Assembly (NCBI GenBank): GCA_963713815.1
Contig: CAVQNH010000032.1
Span: 310,001 to 374,000 of the forward strand
Reading direction: 5' to 3'
DNA length: 64,000 nucleotides
Source: RYN-230 sp963713815
Lineage (GTDB): Bacteria > Actinomycetota > Actinomycetes > Streptosporangiales > Streptosporangiaceae
The position numbers were made by a program, and so were the translations under genes. Positions 10,427 through 17,718 of the stretch are shown here, piece after piece (position 1 is the stretch's first letter; the number at the start of each line of letters is the position of its first letter). Under the pieces are notes generated by a model. That model was not told where the DNA came from, searched no databases, and saw nothing but the letters and a program-made list of their open reading frames with translations.

Positions 10427-11081
10427 TCAACGCATACGGCGCGCCCGGGTGGGCCGCTGCCCCGATCGGGGCCCGGGCTGGCCCCGGGCGGGGCCCCGGA
10501 TGGCCCGGGCCGCCCGGGCTGGCCCCCGGACCGGGGCCCGGGTCAGCCGGGCCAGCATGCTGGTGGCGATCAGGCTGGTGACGCTGGCCAGGGCGGCTAC
10601 CACTCCGCCCGCGACCGCCGCCCGCAGCCATGCGGCCGCGCCGCGGGACGGCGTGGCCAGGGCCTGCCAGGCCTCGGCGCGCTGATCTGCCGCGCGGCCG
10701 GGCCACGCCTGTGCACGCCAGCCCGGTGCTGCGTGACGGACCGTGCGCGTGACGGCCCTGCGCGTGACGGCGCCGGGCGGGCCGGATGTGCGGGGCGTGG
10801 GCGTGCCGGAGATCACCCAGTACGTCAGCACACCGCCCGGCCAGCGTGCCGGGCGTATCGACGTCTGCGACCAGCGCGCCCAGCAGCGCCAGCGCCGGAT
10901 CATGGGTCAGGTCCGGCCCGGCGGCGCCCCGCGCCGCGAGCACGTTGATGGCCTCCTCGGACCGCCGGATCTCACCGAGATCGGCGGCCTGGTCCCCGGT
11001 ACCGCCCGCTGTCGCCCGCCCGCCCGTGAACTCCGGGCCGGGTGTCACACCGGGCGCTCCAGGTCCGCGCCCCGTGATCAC
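10427..11081 (-). CDS. putative anti-sigma factor (RsdA-like), frameshifted
   Basis: This gene lies exactly where mycobacteria carry rsdA, the anti-sigma-D gene, between the sigma factor and guaB. Its GTG start overlaps the sigma stop (GTGA). The first frame encodes an acidic-helix region (EEAINVLAARG, then DPALALLGALVADVD) like the N-terminal sigma-binding helix of RsdA. The frame then degenerates, while a second frame from about 10740 onward gives a clear transmembrane helix (AAVAGGVVAALASVTSLIAT) and a basic tail ending at 10427. A threefold 15-base repeat in the linker contains one extra base near 10738-10742; removing it joins the frames into about 217 residues. The family assignment rests on context and weak similarity. 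Confidence 0.62.
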
Positions 11082-12023
11082 GCAATCGACTCCTCGACCG
11101 CAAGCGCCCGGAGCCGGGCGAGTGCCCGGTGCTGGGCTACCCGTACCGCCCCTGCTGACATACCGAGTACGTTACCCGTTTCTTCGGCCGACAGACCGGT
11201 CACCACGCGTAGTATCAGCAGCTCACGTAGGTGATGAGGCAGTTGGGCGAGCAGCGCCCGGGTGCGTTCCGCCTCAATGTAGGCCACCACGGTCTCTTCC
11301 GGGCCGGGCCGCTCGTCCGGCCCGTCGGGCAGGTCCTCGAACGGCACCGCGAGCCGGGACGCCGTGCGGACCGCGTCGGCCACCTTGTGTGAGGCGATCC
11401 CGAACACGAACGACGCGAAGGGCCGGCCCATGTCCCGGTACCGGGGCAGGGCGGCCAGGACGGCCAGGCAGACTTCCTGGGCCACGTCGTCGGCCACGTA
11501 GTAGTGGCCGGTGATCCGGCCGAGGCGGGCCCGGCAGTACCGGACCACCATGGGGCGGACCCGCTCCAGCAGGGCGTCGATGGCCGCCTGGGTGACCCCG
11601 CACCGCCAGATGCACCAGGTCCCCGAAGCTGGCTGGCTCGTTGTCGGCCCAGCCCGAGCCGGGTTCCCCGGGGTGGCGGTCAAGGGAGCCCCCATCAGGG
11701 CCCCCGTAGTCGGAAGCCCCGTGCCCGGAGGCGGCGTACCGGGAGGCCCCGTAGTCAGAGGCCCCGTAGTCAGAGGCCCCGTAGTCGGGGGCCCCGCGAT
11801 CGGGAGGGCCAAGGTCGGAGGCTCCGCGCTCAGGAGCTGCGTAGTCGGAGGCTGCGTAGTCGGAGGCCACGTAGGAGTCCGGCCCGTGCGTTCGCTGGCC
11901 GGGGATAGCGTGCTCGTGGGTAGCGTGCTCGCGGGCCCCCGCCCCCTCGGTTACCGCGGTACCGGCCGGGAGTCCAGCTCCCTGCCCGTCAGCCACGGCC
12001 CGGATGATGCATCCCTCGCTCAC
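11078..12023 (-). CDS. ECF RNA polymerase sigma factor, SigD/ShbA type, frameshifted
   Basis: The C-terminal frame carries sigma region 2 (RVRPMVVRYCRARLG, YYVADDVAQEVCLAVL, FASFVFGIASHKVADA) and region 4 (LPHHLRELLILRVVTGLSAEETGNVL, with a helix-turn-helix). The upstream frame supplies the start of region 2 (FGDLVHLAVRG). The two join if one G is removed from the run at 11590-11592, giving LAVRGHQAAIDALLERV. Before the core lies a disordered N-terminal extension of about 130 residues with many ASDYG-type repeats, unusual for an ECF factor. Position next to guaB and coupling to a membrane anti-sigma gene match mycobacterial sigD and Streptomyces shbA, which in Streptomyces drives transcription of the principal sigma gene. 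The start codon (GTG at 12023) is uncertain. Confidence 0.82.
11704..11872. repeat. 15-bp minisatellite in the sigma-factor N-terminal extension
   Basis: About eleven imperfect tandem units of 15 bases, of the type GAGGCCCCGTAGTCA on the plus strand. On the coding strand they give five-residue repeats such as ASDYG, SDYGA and APDRG. The unit length keeps the frame, so copy number can vary without breaking the gene. Confidence 0.85.
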
Positions 12024-12057
12024 GAATGCATGATGCCCAGGAAAACGCGGGTGCCCT

Positions 12058-12091
12058 CATCAATGTGGGCAACAGAAAGGTCACATTGATG
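12058..12091. promoter_or_regulatory. inverted repeat upstream of the sigma gene (operator candidate)
   Basis: Two perfect 10-base arms, CATCAATGTG and CACATTGATG, are separated by 14 bases and lie about 35-70 bases upstream of the proposed sigma start. The adjoining AT-richer stretch to about 12170 looks like a promoter region. No regulator can be named. Confidence 0.5.
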
Positions 12092-12297
12092 TACCGCCCG
12101 ACCACGTTCCGAACACGAAATAACACTCAGTAATCAATTGACTACTGAACGTAATTGGATTTCTTCGAGGCGTCCCTTTCGCGGCAAAGATAGCGAACCA
12201 CCAGGTCGCCCGGCCGGGCAACTCCCCAGCCGCCCTCCGGGTCCTGGCCGGCCGTCCACCAGCCGCTAGCCGGCCTCCAATTCATGACCATCAGCCG

Positions 12298-12347
12298 CGT
12301 GATCATGACATTGGTGTCGTTCGGGCGACACCAATGTCATGATCACG
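12298..12347. repeat. palindromic element A, perfect 22-bp arms
   Basis: The left arm begins CGTGATCATGACATTGG and the right arm is its exact reverse complement, ending CATGATCACG; the loop is TTCGGG. The element is preceded at 12279 by AATTCATGACCAT, a flank shared with element B. It has no adjoining U-tract and lies about 270 bases from the nearest gene, so it is not an ordinary terminator. Confidence 0.92.
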
Positions 12348-12488
12348 GCCTGCGCCGGCGGCAGGCACACGTCCGGCCAGGCCGGCCGGCGCCGCGCCCG
12401 CGCCCGCGAGCGCCGCTGGCCAGCTCCCGGCCGCGCGGCTTCCCCAACCTCGCACGCCCCACCCACCCCAATTCATGATCATTGGCTT

Positions 12489-12538
12489 CGTGATCATGGG
12501 CTTACTGTCGTTCTGGCCACAGTGATCCCATGATCACG
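12489..12538. repeat. palindromic element B, related to A
   Basis: Outer arms of 12 bases (CGTGATCATGGG and CCCATGATCACG) enclose a short inner stem ACTGT/ACAGT with mismatches between. The left flank AATTCATGATCAT (from 12470) matches that of element A, and the first ten bases of the arms are identical to those of A. Confidence 0.88.
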
Positions 12539-12589
12539 ATGGACGGGGCGCCAGGCGCTCCCTCGCCGGCCGAACCCGTGATCGTTTGT

Positions 12590-12643
12590 TTCGTGATCAG
12601 CCGGTCGGGGCTGTTCCAGCGGCACCGATCGGCTGATCACGAA
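12590..12643. repeat. palindromic element C, related to A and B
   Basis: Arms of 19 bases, starting TTCGTGATCAGCCGG and ending CTGATCACGAA, pair with a single G-T wobble; the loop is 16 bases. The CGTGATCA ends are shared with A and B, but the inner stem sequence differs, showing conservation of form with divergence of sequence. Confidence 0.88.
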
Positions 12644-12751
12644 CTGGCGGGGCGGGCGGGGGCAGGGGTCCGCGGGGCGGATGGCCTTGCTGCGCGCTGG
12701 TCCTCACGCCGTGGTGAGGGAGCCCGGGTCTCCCGCCCGGCGGTGGGTACG

Positions 12752-12800
12752 CCGCAGGCCCCCGCCCTGGCCGGAGCCGGGGTGGGGGCCTGCGGTTTTC
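12752..12800. terminator. stem-loop downstream of groEL
   Basis: CCGCAGGCCCCC and GGGGGCCTGCGG form a perfect 12-bp stem around a 20-base G/C-rich loop that can pair further. It begins about 19 bases after the groEL stop. The T-tract (GGTTTTCG) is on the plus-strand side, so termination in the groEL direction would be of the U-less type common in actinobacteria. Confidence 0.7.
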
Positions 12801-12813
12801 GTTGCGGAGGTTG

Positions 12814-14439
12814 TTAGTGAGCGTGGCCGTGCGAGTGACCGTGGCCACCCGCCGCTGCCTCGTCCTCTTCCTCCGGCCTGTCCGCCACCAGTGCCTCGGT
12901 GGTCAGCAGCATGGCCGCGATGGACGCGGCGTTGAGCACCGCGGACCGGGTCACCTTGACCGGGTCGATGACGCCCTGGGCCAGCAGGTCACCGTACTCG
13001 CCGGTGGCCGCGTTGTAGCCCTGGCCGTGCGGCAGGTCCGCGATCTTGGCCACGACGACCATGCCCTCGACGCCGGCGTTCTCGGCGATCCAGCGGGCCG
13101 GCGCGACGAGGGCGCTGCGCACCACCGACACCCCGGTCGCCTCGTCGCCGGTCTTGCCGAGGTCACCCAGCTTCGCCGCGATGTGCACGAGGGCGCTGCC
13201 CCCGCCGGGGACGATGCCTTCCTCGATGGCGGCCCGGGTGGCCGAGATCGCGTCCTCGAGGCGGTGCTTCTTCTCCTTCAGCTCCACCTCGGTGGCGGCG
13301 CCGACCCGGAGGACAGCCACCCCACCGGACAGCTTGGCCACCCGCTCCTGCAGCTTCTCGCGGTCCCAGTCCGAGTCGCTCGCCTCGATCTCGGCCCGGA
13401 GCTGGCGAACCCGCTCGCTGATCGCCTCGGCGTCACCGGCACCGTCCACGATCGTGGTGGTGTCCTTGGTCACCACCACCCGGCGGGCCTCGCCCAGCGT
13501 CTCGAGCCCGATGTTCTCGAGCTTGAGGCCGATCTCCTCGCTGACTACCTCACCGCCGGTGAGGACGGCGATGTCAGCGAGCATGGCCTTGCGCCGGTCA
13601 CCGAAGCCCGGGGCCTTGACCGCTACGACGTTGAGCAGGCCGCGAATCTTGTTCACGACCAGCGTCGAAAGGGCCTCACCGTCGACGTCCTCGGCAATGA
13701 TCAGGAACGGCTTCTTGGTCTGGGCGACCTTTTCCAGCAGCGGCAGGAAATCCGCCATTGACGAGATCTTGCCCGCGTGCAGCAGGATGTACGCGTCGTC
13801 CGTAACGGCTTCCATCCGCTCCGGGTCGGTCACGAAGTACGGAGAGATGTAGCCCTTGTCGAACTGCATTCCCTCGGTGAACTCGAGCTCGAGACCCATG
13901 GTCGGCGATTCCTCGACGGTGATGACACCGTCCTTGCCGACCTTGCTGAACGCCTCGGCGATGAGCTCGCCGATCTTGGCGTCCTGCGCGGACACCGTGG
14001 CCACGTTGGCGATCTCCTGCTGCTCCTCGACCTCACTGGCCGACTCCAGCAGCAGGTCGGACACGGCGGCCGCGGCCGCGTCGATACCCTTCTTCATCGC
14101 CATGGGGTTCGCGCCCGCGGTGACGGAGCGGCGGCCCTCGCGGACCATCGCCTGCGCCAGCACGGTCGCGGTGGTGGTACCGTCGCCGGCCACGTCGTTG
14201 GTCTTGGTGGCGACTTCCTTGGCGAGCTGAGCACCCAGATTCTCGTAGGGGTCCTCGAGGTCGATCTCACGCGCGACGGTCACACCGTCGTTGGTGATGG
14301 TCGGAGCGCCCCACTTCTTGTCGATCACGACGTTGCGGCCCTTCGGACCCAGCGTCACCTTAACGGCGTCGGCGAGGCGGTTCACGCCACGCTCGAGCGC
14401 GCGCCGTGCCTCTTCGTCGAACTCCAGCATCTTGGCCAT
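12814..14439 (-). CDS. groEL1: chaperonin GroEL1 with His-rich C-terminus
   Basis: A 541-residue 60-kDa chaperonin subunit with VTLGPKGRNVV, NDGVTVAREIDL, GDGTTTATVLA and the ATP-binding PGGGSAL. The C-terminus ends GGHGHSHGHAH instead of the usual Gly-Met repeat; this His-rich tail marks the GroEL1 copy that sits beside groES in actinobacteria. It implies a second groEL elsewhere in the genome (inference). The start is the ATG of MAKMLEF, preceded by GAGGTGCTC; an in-frame GTG six bases upstream is less likely. Expression should follow the CIRCE site upstream of groES. Confidence 0.96.
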   Translation of the reverse strand: MAKMLEFDEEARRALERGVNRLADAVKVTLGPKGRNVVIDKKWGAPTITNDGVTVAREIDLEDPYENLGAQLAKEVATKTNDVAGDGTTTATVLAQAMVREGRRSVTAGANPMAMKKGIDAAAAAVSDLLLESASEVEEQQEIANVATVSAQDAKIGELIAEAFSKVGKDGVITVEESPTMGLELEFTEGMQFDKGYISPYFVTDPERMEAVTDDAYILLHAGKISSMADFLPLLEKVAQTKKPFLIIAEDVDGEALSTLVVNKIRGLLNVVAVKAPGFGDRRKAMLADIAVLTGGEVVSEEIGLKLENIGLETLGEARRVVVTKDTTTIVDGAGDAEAISERVRQLRAEIEASDSDWDREKLQERVAKLSGGVAVLRVGAATEVELKEKKHRLEDAISATRAAIEEGIVPGGGSALVHIAAKLGDLGKTGDEATGVSVVRSALVAPARWIAENAGVEGMVVVAKIADLPHGQGYNAATGEYGDLLAQGVIDPVKVTRSAVLNAASIAAMLLTTEALVADRPEEEDEAAAGGHGHSHGHAH

Positions 14440-14550
14440 GAGCACCTCTAATTGCCATGTATAGGTCGTGCCCGGCGGCCGGCAAGCCGGCCGTGGGCCC
14501 GGTTCAGTCCTGCGGACCTCTGGTCTTGGGGACCTCTGATTTACGGACTA

Positions 14551-14585
14551 CCGCCCCGGACGCCAGGAAAGCGCCGGGGCGGTGG
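14551..14585. other. stem-loop between groES and groEL1
   Basis: ACCGCCCCGG and CCGGGGCGGT flank a loop of about 13 bases in the 206-base gap between the two genes. It may be an mRNA processing or attenuation site that sets the groES:groEL ratio; no U-tract follows, so full termination is unlikely. Confidence 0.55.
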
Positions 14586-14645
14586 TCCGCTGCGGCCCTG
14601 GCCGCGGGCTGCGGGCCCGCGGCCCAGCCGCCGTTACTGCTCGAT

Positions 14646-14957
14646 CTACTTCTCGATGATGGCGAGCACGTCACGAGCGGAGAGCACCAGGTACTCCTCG
14701 CCGTGGTACTTCACCTCGGTGCCGCCGTACTTGCTGTACAGCACCACGTCACCGACCTTGACGTCCATCGGCACGCGCTTGGCACCGGCGTCGTCGAACC
14801 GGCCGGGGCCCACCGCCAGGACTTCGCCCTCCTGGGGCTTCTCCTTGGCGGTGTCTGGAATGACGAGCCCGGACGCAGTGGTCTGCTCGGCCTCCAGAGT
14901 GCGGACCACGATCCGGTCTTCGAGTGGCTTGAGAACAACCTTGGTAGCGGTCGCCAC
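14646..14957 (-). CDS. groES: co-chaperonin GroES
   Basis: The 103-residue heptameric lid of the GroEL chamber, with LKPLEDRIVV at the start and the mobile-loop region EQTTASGLVIPDTAKEKPQEG. The GTG start at VATATKVVLK is preceded by GGAGGAGGTCAGATC; a longer in-frame extension lacks support. A CIRCE operator lies about 105 bases upstream, and groEL1 follows after a 206-base spacer with a hairpin, so the two form the usual heat-shock operon. Confidence 0.97.
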   Translation of the reverse strand: MATATKVVLKPLEDRIVVRTLEAEQTTASGLVIPDTAKEKPQEGEVLAVGPGRFDDAGAKRVPMDVKVGDVVLYSKYGGTEVKYHGEEYLVLSARDVLAIIEK

Positions 14958-15059
14958 GATCTGACCTCCTCCTCCGAAAAGGATGGGGAAACGACTATTA
15001 GATGAGGTAACGACCATGGCCAGCTGTCGTCGCGGGTGCCAGTCCAGCCTTACGTCGCA

Positions 15060-15086
15060 TTAGCACTCTACCCTAGAGAGTGCCAG
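15060..15086. promoter_or_regulatory. CIRCE operator (HrcA-binding site) of groES-groEL1
   Basis: TTAGCACTC, nine bases, then GAGTGCCAG: the left arm is identical to the CIRCE consensus and the right arm matches seven of nine positions. It lies between tsaD and groES, about 100 bases before the GTG. HrcA is known to repress groE operons through this element. Confidence 0.93.
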
Positions 15087-15169
15087 TCCCGAACAGTAGT
15101 CCGGGCGCGCCGCGACGTCAAACCTCCGGCGCGCCACCGGCGCTGATCAGCACCGGGGCACCGGCCACG

Positions 15170-16207
15170 TCAGACCAGGACACTGGTGACCGGGAGGGCC
15201 GAATCGGCGCCGACATCCAGGGGCGACGGCTTGGCGTCGCGGGCCACGAGTTCCGCGCCCAGCGCGGCCACCATAGCCCCGTTGTCGGTGCACAGGCCGG
15301 GCCGCGGCACCCGCAGCCGGATGCCGGCCGCCTCGCAGCGCTCGGCGGCCAGCGCGCGCAGCCGGGAGTTGGCCGCCACCCCGCCCCCGATGACCAGGTG
15401 GTCCACGCCGTTGGCCCGGCAGGCCTGCACGGCCTTGCGGGTCAGCACGTCGGCCACCGCCTCCTGGAAGGACGCCGCGACGTCCGCCACGGGCACGCTG
15501 GCCCCGGCCGCGCGCCGCTCTTCCACCCAGCGGGCCACCGCGGTCTTCAGGCCCGAGAAGGAGAAGTCGAGGGTCTGGTCCCGGTACTTGGCCCGGGGGA
15601 AGGCGATCGCGCCCGGATCCCCGGCCCGGGCCTCCCGGTCGATCGGCGGGCCGCCCGGGAACGGCAGCCCCAGCACCCGGGCCACCTTGTCGTAGGCCTC
15701 ACCGGCGGCGTCGTCGATGGTGGCACCGAGCGGCTGCACGTCACCGGCGATGTCCCGGGCCAGCAGCAGCGAGGAGTGGCCGCCGGACACCAGCAGCGCG
15801 ATGGCCGGCTCGGGCAGCGCGCCGTGCTCCAGCTGGTCCACGGCGATGTGCGCGGCCAGGTGGTTCACCGCGTACAGCGGCTTATCCAGGGCCAGCGCGT
15901 AGGCCTTGGCCGCGCAGACCCCCACCAGCAGGGCGCCGGTCAGCCCCGGGCCAGCGGTCACCGCGATCGCGTCCACGTCGGCCAGCGTGACGCCGGCGGT
16001 GGCCAGCGCCCGGTCCACCGCCGGAACCATGGCCTCCAGGTGCGCGCGGCTGGCCACCTCGGGTACCACGCCGCCGAACCGGGCGTGCTCGGCCACGCTG
16101 GACGCCACCGAATCGGCCAGCAGTTCATGCCCGCGGACCAGACCGGCGCCGGTCTCGTCGCAGGACGTCTCGATGCCCAGGACCAGGGGGGCGAGGGGGG
16201 CCGTCAT
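15170..16207 (-). CDS. tsaD: tRNA threonylcarbamoyladenosine biosynthesis protein TsaD
   Basis: The catalytic transferase that places threonylcarbamoyl on A37 of ANN-decoding tRNAs, acting with TsaB and TsaE. The 345 residues show IETSCDETG at the start, the metal-binding NHLAAH (HxxxH), LLVSGGHSSLLL and FPGGPPIDREA. The ATG overlaps the rimI stop as ATGA; an apparent longer frame upstream is the rimI shadow. It is the last gene of the tsaB-rimI-tsaD unit, followed by the CIRCE-controlled groES. Confidence 0.97.
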   Translation of the reverse strand: MTAPLAPLVLGIETSCDETGAGLVRGHELLADSVASSVAEHARFGGVVPEVASRAHLEAMVPAVDRALATAGVTLADVDAIAVTAGPGLTGALLVGVCAAKAYALALDKPLYAVNHLAAHIAVDQLEHGALPEPAIALLVSGGHSSLLLARDIAGDVQPLGATIDDAAGEAYDKVARVLGLPFPGGPPIDREARAGDPGAIAFPRAKYRDQTLDFSFSGLKTAVARWVEERRAAGASVPVADVAASFQEAVADVLTRKAVQACRANGVDHLVIGGGVAANSRLRALAAERCEAAGIRLRVPRPGLCTDNGAMVAALGAELVARDAKPSPLDVGADSALPVTSVLV

Positions 16208-16971
16208 CGGGGGCCTCCGGACGCCGGCTTGGGGTCCCCGTGTCTGGTGCCGGAGCGTCTCGCGGCGGAGAAACCGAACCGGCGCGGCCGGGGCAGGCTC
16301 AGCTGCATCACCAGCGCGTCCGTCCCGGACGGCTGGTAGTAGCCGCGCCGGATGCCGATCTGCGTGAAGCCGCGGCTCCGGTACAGGCGCTGCGCTCGAT
16401 CGTTGTCCACCCGGACTTCGAGGAAAACGTCGGTGCAGCCCCGCCGGGCCGCCTCGGCGACCAGGGCGTCCAGTAGCTGGGCCCCGATCCGCTGGCCCCA
16501 TCGCTCCCGGGCCACGGCCATGGTGAGGATGTCGGCCTGGCCGCCGCCCGGGCTGAGCAGCCCCGCATAGCCGGCCAGCTGGCCGGTGCCTGCGGAGTGG
16601 CGGGTGGGCTGGGTGCTTCCGGCGGGCCGGATGTCCCCGGCGGGCCGGATGTCCCCGGCGGGCTGGGTGTCCCCGGCGGGCTGGGCGTCCCCGGCCGGCT
16701 GGGTGTCCGCGGCCTGTCCGGCGTCCTCGGCGACCAGGTAGTACCGCCCGCTGGCTTCGGCTCCCTCCAGCTCGGACGCCAGCATGGCCTCGGACCACGC
16801 CTCGTCACCGAAGAGGTCGTGTTCCAGGCGGAGCACCGCGGGGAGGTCGGCGCGGGTCATGGGGCGCAGGGCGATACCCGGGGCTGCGGCCGCAACGGAG
16901 GGGGCGTCCCGGACCGCGGCCACGGGACCCGGCGTCGCGGGGACGGGAGGAACCGCGTCGTGGCGGGTCAC
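16204..16971 (-). CDS. rimI: ribosomal-protein-alanine N-acetyltransferase RimI-like (GNAT), with internal repeat insertion
   Basis: A GNAT acetyltransferase, probably acting on the N-terminus of ribosomal S18 or other proteins. ALRPMTRADLPAVLRLEHDLFG opens the domain, and the acetyl-CoA loop follows as ARERWGQRIGAQLLDALV, then VDNDRAQRLYRSRGF. Between the substrate-side strand (YYLVAEDAG) and LAGYAGLL lies a low-complexity insertion of about 40 residues built of repeats such as PAGDTQ, absent from ordinary RimI. The GTG start overlaps the tsaB stop (GTGA); an ATG at 16860 is an alternative that removes a 37-residue Ala/Pro-rich leader. It lies between tsaB and tsaD, the standard arrangement. 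Confidence 0.93.
   Translation of the reverse strand: MTRHDAVPPVPATPGPVAAVRDAPSVAAAAPGIALRPMTRADLPAVLRLEHDLFGDEAWSEAMLASELEGAEASGRYYLVAEDAGQAADTQPAGDAQPAGDTQPAGDIRPAGDIRPAGSTQPTRHSAGTGQLAGYAGLLSPGGGQADILTMAVARERWGQRIGAQLLDALVAEAARRGCTDVFLEVRVDNDRAQRLYRSRGFTQIGIRRGYYQPSGTDALVMQLSLPRPRRFGFSAARRSGTRHGDPKPASGGPR
16607..16714. repeat. 18-bp minisatellite inside rimI, six units
   Basis: Six contiguous 18-base units of the form GGCTGGGTGTCCCCGGCG, two of them identical (16625-16660). Each encodes six residues, of the type PAGDTQ, so unit gain or loss keeps rimI in frame. Confidence 0.92.
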
Positions 16972-17663
16972 GGTACCGTCACCCGCTTCGGCGGCCCGGG
17001 AACCCGGGCGTCGGGCCGGCGCAGGTAGATCGGCTCCGCTCCGGTCGCGGGAGCGCCCGCCGCGAGCTGGCCGGCCGCGAGCCGGGCCAGGCTGCCCGCG
17101 GCCGGGTAGGACGGCTCGATGGCCTCGCCCAGGACGCCGGGGTACAGCAGCGGGCCCGCACCGGCGGCCAGGATTCCGCGGGTGCCCTGGCTGCCTGGCG
17201 AGGCGGTCATCTCCGCTACCTCCGCGGGGAGGCCGACCGCGGGGCCGTCCAGCCGGCGGCCCGTGGCGTCGTACCGGGCCCAGTAGACCTCGCGCCGCCG
17301 GGCGTCGGTGGCCACGATGAACTCCCGGCCTCCGGCGGCGGCCGCCGCGTCGGCGGCGATCACGTCGAGCGTGCACACCCCGTACACCGGCACACCCAGG
17401 GCGCTGCCCAAGACCCGGGCGGTGACCAGTCCCACGCGCAGCCCGGTGTAGGGGCCAGGCCCCGTCCCGGCGGCGACGGCGGTGATGTCCAGCCGGCCCG
17501 CGCCGGCCTCGGTCAGGACGGCGTCGATGGAGGACGCGAGCAGTTCACCGTGGCGGCGCGCGTCGACCGTGGTCGTCTCGGCCAGCACGCGGGTCCCGTT
17601 ATGCAGGGCTACCGTCACGGCTGGCGTCGCGGTGTCGAACGCGAGCAGTAGCACGGGTGCCAA
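16968..17663 (-). CDS. tsaB: tRNA threonylcarbamoyladenosine biosynthesis protein TsaB
   Basis: A catalytically inactive paralogue of TsaD that forms the TsaD-TsaB-TsaE complex for t6A37 synthesis. The 231 residues begin LLAFDTATPAVTVAL and include the conserved GTGPGPYTGLRVGL and VATDARRREVYWA. Length and motifs are normal. The stop overlaps the rimI GTG, so tsaB-rimI-tsaD are coupled; a DUF3558-like gene separates it from tsaE. Confidence 0.96.
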   Translation of the reverse strand: MAPVLLLAFDTATPAVTVALHNGTRVLAETTTVDARRHGELLASSIDAVLTEAGAGRLDITAVAAGTGPGPYTGLRVGLVTARVLGSALGVPVYGVCTLDVIAADAAAAAGGREFIVATDARRREVYWARYDATGRRLDGPAVGLPAEVAEMTASPGSQGTRGILAAGAGPLLYPGVLGEAIEPSYPAAGSLARLAAGQLAAGAPATGAEPIYLRRPDARVPGPPKRVTVP

Positions 17664-17718
17664 GCCTAGTTGACCAGCCGCACGGGACAGGACGGCCGAG
17701 CGCAGGCCGCCAGGCCGG

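Larger units (their letters stand above)
12092..12751. other. gene-free region between groEL and the sigma gene
   Basis: No open frame here has plausible protein composition; the short frames on both strands arise from the repeats. The region holds an AT-richer promoter-like stretch (12100-12170) and three related palindromic elements listed separately. Other actinobacteria often carry a WhiB-type or response-regulator gene at this spot (whiB3, bldM); none is seen here. Confidence 0.7.

Noticed and set aside
10425..10430. Perfect TTGACA upstream of guaB as a -35 element
   Set aside because: The TAGACT -10 candidate is 47 bases away and no -10 lies at the right spacing.
11704..11872. CRISPR-like array
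   Set aside because: Units are 15 bases with no unique spacers and are in frame within a coding sequence.
12266..12848. Small open frames between the sigma gene and groEL1
   Set aside because: They are produced by the palindromes and G/C-rich sequence, lack ribosome-binding sites and do not resemble WhiB or response-regulator proteins.
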